NCBI GenBank assembly: GCA_023411225.1
Contig: JAEYPA010000089.1
Span: 1 to 30,808 of the forward strand
DNA from: Bacillota bacterium
GTDB lineage: Bacteria; Bacillota; Clostridia; Lachnospirales; Lachnospiraceae
Direction: 5' to 3'
DNA length: 30,808 nucleotides
Shown piece by piece: positions 25,318-30,808 of this stretch (positions within the stretch are counted from its first letter, which is position 1; each line of letters starts with the position of its first letter). Both the position numbers and the translations under genes were made by a program. The notes under the pieces are model-generated. The model saw nothing but the letters and a program-made list of their open reading frames with translations. It had not been told where the DNA came from and made no database searches.

Positions 25318-26448
25318 ATGAAGAAAATTTTAGCAGTAGTATTGACGTTGGCAATGGTATTATCCCTTGCTGCATGCGGAAGCAAAGAATCTAATGATCC
25401 AAAACAATCTGCAAGTGCAAAGCCAGCCAGTGAGAAGCCAGAAACGAAAGCACCAGAAAGTAAGGCACCGGAAAGTAAGGCACCAGAAAGTTCAAAACCT
25501 GTAAGTGGTGAAGGCTTAAAGGTAGCTCTTGTAACAGACGTAGGTGGTGTAAATGACGGTTCCTTTAACCAATCAGCATGGGAAGGTTTACAAAGAGCAG
25601 AAAAAGATTTTGGCATTGAGGTTAACTATCTGGAATCTGCTACAGATGCTGACTATGCACCTAATATTGAAAACCTCGTTGATGAGGAATATGACTTAAT
25701 CATTTCTGTAGGCTATATGTTAGCTGAGGCTACTAAAGCAGCAGCCGAGGCAAATCCAGACCAGAAGTTTGCGATTATTGACGATGCTACCAATGCAGAT
25801 CTTCCAAATGTTTCTTGCTTGATGTTTAAACAAGAACAGGCATCTTATTTGGTAGGTTATGTTGCAGGTCTTACTACAAAAACAAATAATGTTGGATTTG
25901 TTCTTGGTATGGCCAATGAAACAATGAACCAGTTTGGTTACGGATATTTAGCAGGTGTTTTAGATGCAAACAAAGATTGTAAGATCCAACAGTTTAATGC
26001 AAACTCCTTTGCAGATTCTGCATTAGGTAAATCAAGTGCTAACACAGCTATTACTAATGGTGCTGACATCGTATTCCATGCTGCAGGTGCAACTGGTCTT
26101 GGTGTAATTGAAGCATGTAAAGAAGCTGGCAAATTTGCTATCGGTGTTGATAGTGATCAATCTAAGATTGCTCCTAAAACTGTAATTACTTCTGCTATGA
26201 AGAGAGTAGATAATGCAGTATATGATACTACTGAAGCGTTAGTTAAGGGAGAATTAAAAGGTGGAGTTAAGACTTATGACCTTACCATTGGTGGTGTAGA
26301 TATTGCTCCAACTCAAGATTTACTTTCTGCTGATGTAATCAAAGCAATTGAAGGTGTAAAAGCTAAAATTATTAGTGGTGACATCGTAGTTCCTGCTACA
26401 AAGGCTGATTTTGAAGCAAAGTATGGTGACGTTTACAAATTAGATTAA
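25318..26448 (+). CDS. BMP-family nucleoside-binding lipoprotein
   Basis: A 376-residue extracytoplasmic substrate-binding lipoprotein. The signal peptide ends in the lipobox LAAC, with Cys at residue 19-20 for lipidation. A Ser/Ala/Pro/Lys-rich tether follows (about residues 21-60), then a BMP domain (VALVTDVGGVNDGSFNQSAWEG, IISVGYMLAEATKAAAE, IVFHAAGATGLGVIEACKEAG, AIGVDSDQ). Members studied in Bacillus, Lactococcus and spirochaetes bind nucleosides for ABC importers. The nearby phosphorylases and the ATPase and permease at 28977-30808 support the same job here. AAGGAGAG lies just before the ATG. An unusually stable hairpin follows its stop. Confidence 0.95.
   Translation: MKKILAVVLTLAMVLSLAACGSKESNDPKQSASAKPASEKPETKAPESKAPESKAPESSKPVSGEGLKVALVTDVGGVNDGSFNQSAWEGLQRAEKDFGIEVNYLESATDADYAPNIENLVDEEYDLIISVGYMLAEATKAAAEANPDQKFAIIDDATNADLPNVSCLMFKQEQASYLVGYVAGLTTKTNNVGFVLGMANETMNQFGYGYLAGVLDANKDCKIQQFNANSFADSALGKSSANTAITNGADIVFHAAGATGLGVIEACKEAGKFAIGVDSDQSKIAPKTVITSAMKRVDNAVYDTTEALVKGELKGGVKTYDLTIGGVDIAPTQDLLSADVIKAIEGVKAKIISGDIVVPATKADFEAKYGDVYKLD
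25441..25485 (+). repeat. 15-base tandem repeats in lipoprotein tether
   Basis: Three in-frame 15-base units, of which units 2 and 3 differ at one base, encode P-E-(S/T)-K-A repeats between the lipid anchor and the binding domain. They set tether length and could vary by slippage. Confidence 0.85.
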
Positions 26449-26466
26449 TTAGTAATAAGAATTATT

Positions 26467-26538
26467 TGCTGGGAAATGTATATATGAAGAAGATATCTAT
26501 CAACCCACCACCAATTATGTGGTGGGTTGATCCCAGCA
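26467..26538 (+). promoter_or_regulatory. Two-level hairpin between lipoprotein gene and yjjI
   Basis: The inner stem is 13 perfect pairs (26499-26511 with 26519-26531; ATCAACCCACCAC with its complement) and a 7-base loop. An outer helix TGCTGGGA (26467-26474) can pair with TCCCAGCA (26531-26538). No T run follows, so it is not a standard terminator. It probably protects the lipoprotein mRNA end and lowers downstream expression, or acts as an attenuator. Confidence 0.75.
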
Positions 26539-26572
26539 GGATAAAATATCAAGGGATTGGAGGATTAAGTTT

Positions 26573-28117
26573 ATGCGTAGTATTTCCATGAAAAGAGTCG
26601 ATGACACAAGAGCACAGATTCTGGATATTATCAAGAGTCCAACGCTTACTCACGAGCAGAAGCTTAGTTGTTTGGCTGGACAAGCAGATTCCTTAATGGA
26701 AGTTTTAGATTTGCCTGAGGGATTAGATGAACTTTTGAATGTGTCAATTGAAACACAATGTATCTGTGATTTGTCGGAAGGACATGCTCCGATGCGCCCA
26801 CGATACATAGCGCCGGATTATGGTAAGTTCATGAAAGAAGGATGCCTTTTTTTAAAACTTGATCCGCCTACCGATTTATATGAAGCACTAAATCATTTGC
26901 TTATTTTTTATAAGCACGTGCCAAGTGTTACAAACTATCCAGTTTATGTAGGTCAATTAGATGAACTATTAGAGCCATTCATTGATACAGTAGATGATAA
27001 ACAGGCTCAGAAACTTATTAAAATGTTTTTAACACATTTAGATAGAACTGTACTGGATTCCTTTTCCCATGCAGATATTGGCCCAAAAGCTACTAAGGCT
27101 GGAAGGTTAATACTAGAAGCTATGGCGGAATTAGAGAATGCGGTACCAAACCTGACACTAAAGTATGAGGAAGGTGTTACTGAGGATAACTTTGCTATTG
27201 AAGCTATAAAAACCTCACTTAAAACTGCAAAGCCAAGCTTTGCGAATCATACTATGTTTAAGACAGAACTGACGGAGAATTACGTTATAGCCAGTTGCTA
27301 TAATGGTCTTCCTTTAGGAGGAGGAGCTTATACACTTTGCAGACTGATTCTTGGTAATATTGCTAAGAGATCAGCTAATATTAAGGATTTTAAAGAAAAT
27401 CAATTACCATATGTAATGGACATAATGGCTAGATATATGGATGAAAGAATTCGGTTTGAGGTCTGTGAAAGTGGATTTTTTGAATCTAATTTCCTTGCCA
27501 AAGAAGGCTTTATAAGTAGGGATCGTTTTACAGCTATGTTTGGCTTAGTAGGACTTGCAGACTGTGTCAATATTTTGTTAGAAAAAGAAGGGCTTAACGG
27601 CCGTTTTGGACATGATGAGAATGCCAATGATTTAGGCGTTGCTATCATGGACATCATTAAGGACTTTAACGATAATCACATTAATCCATATTGTGAAGTT
27701 TCAGGTGGTCATTTTCTGCTACATGCTCAGGTAGGGCTAGCAGAGGATGTTGGTGTAACCCCTGGCACCCGTATTCCAATTGGAGAAGAACCTAAAGAAC
27801 TGATTAATCAGCTTTTAGTGCTAAGTAGATTTCATAAGTATTTCCCTTCAGGAACAGGGGATATCTTTCCAATTGATTTGACAGTACATAAGAATCCAGA
27901 GTATGTCCTTGATATTGTAAAAGGATCATTTCGGAAAGATTTAAGATACATGTCATTTTACTCAAGTGACAGTGACGTAATTCGTGTTACAGGTTATCTG
28001 GTGAAACGTTCAGAAATGGAAAAACTTGATAGTGGACAAGCGGTGTTACAGAATACAACAGGATTAGGACTTGGTGCATCAAAAAATGGTCACATCCTGG
28101 ATAGAAAGGTTCGCTAA
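26573..28117 (+). CDS. yjjI: YjjI-family glycyl radical enzyme
   Basis: A 514-residue glycyl radical enzyme of the YjjI (DUF3029) family, shorter than pyruvate formate-lyase (about 760). The radical glycine is G474 in VIRVTGYLVKR near the C-terminus. The probable thiyl cysteine is C242 in IASCYNGLPLGGGA. The reaction catalysed is not established to my knowledge. In Escherichia coli yjjI-yjjW lie beside the deo nucleoside genes. Here too the pair sits with udp, deoD and a nucleoside importer, so the substrate may derive from (deoxy)ribose. GGAGGA at 26559-26564 sets the ATG. Its TAA overlaps the yjjW ATG by one base. Being oxygen-sensitive, it implies an anaerobic host. Confidence 0.92.
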   Translation: MRSISMKRVDDTRAQILDIIKSPTLTHEQKLSCLAGQADSLMEVLDLPEGLDELLNVSIETQCICDLSEGHAPMRPRYIAPDYGKFMKEGCLFLKLDPPTDLYEALNHLLIFYKHVPSVTNYPVYVGQLDELLEPFIDTVDDKQAQKLIKMFLTHLDRTVLDSFSHADIGPKATKAGRLILEAMAELENAVPNLTLKYEEGVTEDNFAIEAIKTSLKTAKPSFANHTMFKTELTENYVIASCYNGLPLGGGAYTLCRLILGNIAKRSANIKDFKENQLPYVMDIMARYMDERIRFEVCESGFFESNFLAKEGFISRDRFTAMFGLVGLADCVNILLEKEGLNGRFGHDENANDLGVAIMDIIKDFNDNHINPYCEVSGGHFLLHAQVGLAEDVGVTPGTRIPIGEEPKELINQLLVLSRFHKYFPSGTGDIFPIDLTVHKNPEYVLDIVKGSFRKDLRYMSFYSSDSDVIRVTGYLVKRSEMEKLDSGQAVLQNTTGLGLGASKNGHILDRKVR

Positions 28118-28959
28118 TGAAAGCTGCAATCAATAGAATTATTCCATTTAGTAGTGTAGATGGGCCTGGTAATCGAACCGCAGTTTTTCTACAAGGATGC
28201 AACTTGAATTGTAGATATTGTCATAATCCGGAGACAATAAGGCTTTGTACAAACTGTGGTCGATGTATAAATGAGTGTAAAACAGGTGCTCTTTCTTTAG
28301 ATAACGAAGGGAAAGTCATATATGATGAGTCAAAATGTGTACAATGTGATGCTTGTATCCGCATATGCTCATTTAACAGTTCTCCAAGAATCTTATGGTT
28401 AACTCCACAGGAGACCTATGAAAGAATCAAAAGGCAGATTCCATTTATTAGTGGAATCACTGTTTCTGGAGGAGAATGTATGCTCTGGCCTGAGTTTATT
28501 AAAGAGCTATTCACACTTGCTAAACAGGATGGACTTTCAACATTGATAGATACGAATGGGACGATTCCCTTCAAGGAATTTCAGGAGCTGCTTGAGGTGA
28601 CTGATGGAGTAATGCTTGACATTAAGGCATTTAATCTTCGGGAACATAGAAGGATAACAGGAGCAGACAACATGACGGTACTTAAGAATGCAGCTTTTCT
28701 TGCACAAAACGCAAAGCTGTATGAGGTTAGGGCAGTTATAGTTCCAGATTTGTATGATATTGAGAATAGTATCAGACAAATGGGAGCATTCCTAGCACCG
28801 TTTTTAAATATACAGGAATTTAGAATTAAAGTTATATCTTACAGACCAATGGGAGTCAGAGAAGAATATTCGCATTATGAGATACCGAGTAGAACGTATC
28901 TAGAATATCTGGCCGGTATATTAAAAGATCAAGGGTTTAAGGATGTTATTATTATTTAA
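28117..28959 (+). CDS. yjjW: YjjW glycyl radical enzyme activase
   Basis: A 280-residue radical SAM activase. GCNLNCRYC holds the C-x3-C-x2-C motif (C28, C32, C35). An inserted 2x[4Fe-4S] ferredoxin domain follows (C44, C47, C50, C54 and C74, C77, C80, C84), then TVSGGECMLWP (GGE). It abstracts hydrogen from the YjjI glycine using AdoMet to make the glycyl radical. Length and layout fit PflA-like activases with the extra ferredoxin domain. Translationally coupled to yjjI (TAATG) and overlapping the earliest possible start of the next gene. Confidence 0.94.
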   Translation: MKAAINRIIPFSSVDGPGNRTAVFLQGCNLNCRYCHNPETIRLCTNCGRCINECKTGALSLDNEGKVIYDESKCVQCDACIRICSFNSSPRILWLTPQETYERIKRQIPFISGITVSGGECMLWPEFIKELFTLAKQDGLSTLIDTNGTIPFKEFQELLEVTDGVMLDIKAFNLREHRRITGADNMTVLKNAAFLAQNAKLYEVRAVIVPDLYDIENSIRQMGAFLAPFLNIQEFRIKVISYRPMGVREEYSHYEIPSRTYLEYLAGILKDQGFKDVIII

Positions 28960-28976
28960 TGATGGAGGTACCAGGA

Positions 28977-30524
28977 TTGGAAAAATTAAGTCATATGGAC
29001 GAAAATACCGTGGTCGTTTTCATGAAAGACATCGTTAAGAAGTTTGGTGATTTTACCGCCAATGATCACATTAATTTGAAAGTTCACAAAGGAGAAGTTC
29101 ATGCAATCCTTGGAGAAAATGGAGCTGGTAAAAGTACCTTGATGAATGTACTTTATGGGTTATACCGACCTACCAGTGGACAGATTTTTATGAATGGAGA
29201 GGAAGTGCATCTAACCAGTCCTAAAGATGCCATTGAGAAGGGAATTGGTATGGTACATCAGCATTTTATGCTGATTCAACCTTTCACTGTGACAGAAAAT
29301 ATCATTCTTGGAGTCGAAGATGTAAGAGGTGGCTTCGTAATTGATAAGAAGTTAGCCAGAAAAAAGGTTATGGAACTTTCTGAAAAATATGGAATGCAGA
29401 TAGACCCAGATGCAAAGATAGAGGATATCTCTGTGGGAATGCAGCAAAGAGTGGAAATCCTAAAGGTTTTGTATCGCGGTGCCAATACACTGATTTTAGA
29501 TGAACCAACCTCCTCTTTAACACCACAAGAAATTGACGAGTTGATGGAGATTATACGCAATTTAACAAAGGACGGAAAAAGTGTCATCTTAATCACCCAT
29601 AAGTTAAAGGAGATTAAGTCATGTTCAGATAGCTGTACCATCATTCGCCAGGGAAAATATATTAAGACAGTATCTGTAAGAGAAGTTAGCGAAAATGATT
29701 TAGCTGCGATGATGGTAGGTAGAGAAGTTAATTTCCAGGTAGATAAGAAGGATCAGGAAGCAGGAGAGGTAGTTTTAGAGGTGAAGAACCTTCATGCTAA
29801 GGATTACCGTGGAGTAGAGATTCTAAAGGGTCTGAATCTGAATGTTCGTAAGGGTGAAATTGTGGGCCTTGCAGGTGTAGATGGAAATGGTCAGACAGAG
29901 CTGGTTGAGATTTTGACTGGTCTAAAAAAAGCGGAATCTGGCGAGATCTGCATGTTAGGAAAGAGTATTTACAATAAATCACCTAAAGAAATCTTTAATA
30001 ACGGTGTTTCCAGTATTCCGGCTGATCGTCAGAAGCATGGGTTAGTACTGGAATTCTCTGTAGAAGATAATATGATTTTACAGCATTTTGAGGAAGCACC
30101 TTATTCCAACAAAGGATTGTTAAATCGAAAGAAGATTAAAGAACATGCAACAGAACTGATTGAGAACTTTGATGTTAGACCAAGAGGCTGTGAAGAGAGA
30201 GCTGCTGGCCAGTTATCAGGAGGAAATCAACAGAAAGTAATTATCGCAAGAGAAGTTACCAATGACAAAGAACTTTTAATCGCAGTAAATCCAACTAGAG
30301 GACTAGATGTAGGAGCAATTGAATTCGTACATAGATATCTGGTTGAGCAAAGAAATAAGAACAGAGCTGTTCTTCTGATTTCATTTGAGTTAGATGAGAT
30401 AATGAGTTTATCAGATCAAATACAGGTTATTTTTGATGGGCAAATAACAGGAATTGTGAATGGAAAAGATGCAGATGAAAAAGAATTAGGATTTATGATG
30501 GCAGGAGGAAAGAAGCATGAATAA
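28977..30524 (+). CDS. Nucleoside ABC importer ATPase, two domains
   Basis: ATPase of a BMP-type (NupO/YufO-like) importer, 515 residues from this start, with two fused nucleotide-binding domains. Domain 1 has Walker A GENGAGKST, a signature-like SVGMQQRVEI, Walker B LILDEPTSSL and switch ITH. Domain 2 has a weakened Walker A (GVDGNGQTE), signature LSGGNQQKVII and Walker B with Asp-Glu replaced (IAVNPTRGLD). Such asymmetry is usual for sugar/nucleoside-type double ATPases. TTG at 28977 is preferred because GGAGG (28964-28968) lies 8 bases upstream; ATG at 28959 (TAATG overlap with yjjW) is the alternative and adds six residues. It overlaps the permease gene by 8 bases. Separated from its binding-protein gene by yjjI-yjjW. 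Confidence 0.93.
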   Translation: MEKLSHMDENTVVVFMKDIVKKFGDFTANDHINLKVHKGEVHAILGENGAGKSTLMNVLYGLYRPTSGQIFMNGEEVHLTSPKDAIEKGIGMVHQHFMLIQPFTVTENIILGVEDVRGGFVIDKKLARKKVMELSEKYGMQIDPDAKIEDISVGMQQRVEILKVLYRGANTLILDEPTSSLTPQEIDELMEIIRNLTKDGKSVILITHKLKEIKSCSDSCTIIRQGKYIKTVSVREVSENDLAAMMVGREVNFQVDKKDQEAGEVVLEVKNLHAKDYRGVEILKGLNLNVRKGEIVGLAGVDGNGQTELVEILTGLKKAESGEICMLGKSIYNKSPKEIFNNGVSSIPADRQKHGLVLEFSVEDNMILQHFEEAPYSNKGLLNRKKIKEHATELIENFDVRPRGCEERAAGQLSGGNQQKVIIAREVTNDKELLIAVNPTRGLDVGAIEFVHRYLVEQRNKNRAVLLISFELDEIMSLSDQIQVIFDGQITGIVNGKDADEKELGFMMAGGKKHE

Positions 30525-30808
30525 GAAACGAAATATATTGGATAGCAACGTATTTTATACTGTAATTGCCATTCTTGTAGGCTTTCTCATCGGTGCTATT
30601 TTCCTTGTTATTGCAGGAATCAGTCCAGCAGTTGCTTATGGCAAATTAATTGATAGTATCTTTGGTAAACCTAAGAATTTTATATGGACCTTAATCTATG
30701 CCAGCCCTTTGATATTTACAGGTTTAAGTGTGGCTTTCTCATTCCGTACCGGTGTATTTAATATCGGGGCAGAAGGCCAGTTTGTGGTAGGTTCTCTGGC
30801 TGCCTGTG
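30517..30808 (+). CDS. Nucleoside ABC importer permease (3' end outside window)
   Basis: First 97 residues of an ABC permease of the branched-chain amino acid/ribose type (BPD_transp_2), NupP/YufP-like. Visible are a first membrane helix (FYTVIAILVGFLIGAIFLVIAG), the start of a second (IYASPLIFTGLSVAFSF) and the family motif FRTGVFNIGAEGQF. AGGAGGAAAG lies 5-14 bases before the ATG inside the ATPase gene, and the two genes overlap by 8 bases. A second permease gene is normally next (off window). Confidence 0.93.
   Translation, partial: MNKKRNILDSNVFYTVIAILVGFLIGAIFLVIAGISPAVAYGKLIDSIFGKPKNFIWTLIYASPLIFTGLSVAFSFRTGVFNIGAEGQFVVGSLAAC

Noticed and set aside
1..30808. CRISPR array
   Set aside because: No regularly spaced repeats of 24-40 bases; the repeats seen are hairpin elements, a two-copy operator and a coding tandem repeat.

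Overview
The window looks like chromosome from an anaerobic, low-GC Firmicute, probably a Clostridia/Lachnospiraceae-type bacterium (inference). The signs are AT-rich DNA, strong AGGAGG-type ribosome sites on nearly every gene, a lipobox lipoprotein with an ABC importer, and an oxygen-sensitive glycyl radical enzyme with its activase. Every gene I support is on the + strand.

Bases 1-4760 are the right end of an integrated mobile element. Three consecutive large serine recombinase genes (the first cut by the window edge) run to a strong terminator at 4693-4742. About 20 bases later the sequence becomes recQ exactly at the DEAH box (4762-4767). The element has therefore split the host recQ helicase gene inside its Walker B motif, and only the 3' part lies here.

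Bases 6600-9900 are mixed chromosome. They hold an autoregulated-looking XRE regulator with two small membrane proteins, a tRNA-Gly(GCC) with a near-consensus promoter and terminator, and an NAD(P)H/FMN-type reductase. Around the tRNA and the reductase lie copies of a GC-rich, hairpin-forming repeat, and 19 bases of the tRNA 3' end recur 1.13 kb downstream. Bases 9913-13681 encode a permease-ATPase-permease ABC exporter of the MacB/FtsX class.

Bases 13911-23420 are one tightly packed operon of eight genes and the most interesting part. In order it encodes a large membrane-anchored helical protein, a Hanks-type Ser/Thr kinase, a coiled-coil protein, and a zinc-ribbon/FHA protein whose C-terminus carries an R-N-x3-H motif like HEPN nucleases. 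These are followed by a small radical SAM protein, a ClpB-type AAA+ ATPase with a degenerate first module, a PP2C phosphatase, and a 27-residue single-helix membrane peptide. Kinase, phosphatase, FHA reader and AAA+ machine together suggest a phosphorylation-controlled stress, defence or protein-remodelling system. I do not recognise it as a named system.

Bases 23756-30808 are a nucleoside salvage operon running off the window. It encodes uridine phosphorylase, purine nucleoside phosphorylase, a BMP-family nucleoside-binding lipoprotein, the glycyl radical enzyme YjjI with its activase YjjW, a double-domain ABC ATPase and the start of its permease. The yjjI-yjjW pair sits inside the importer genes, which ties this poorly understood enzyme to nucleoside or pentose metabolism.
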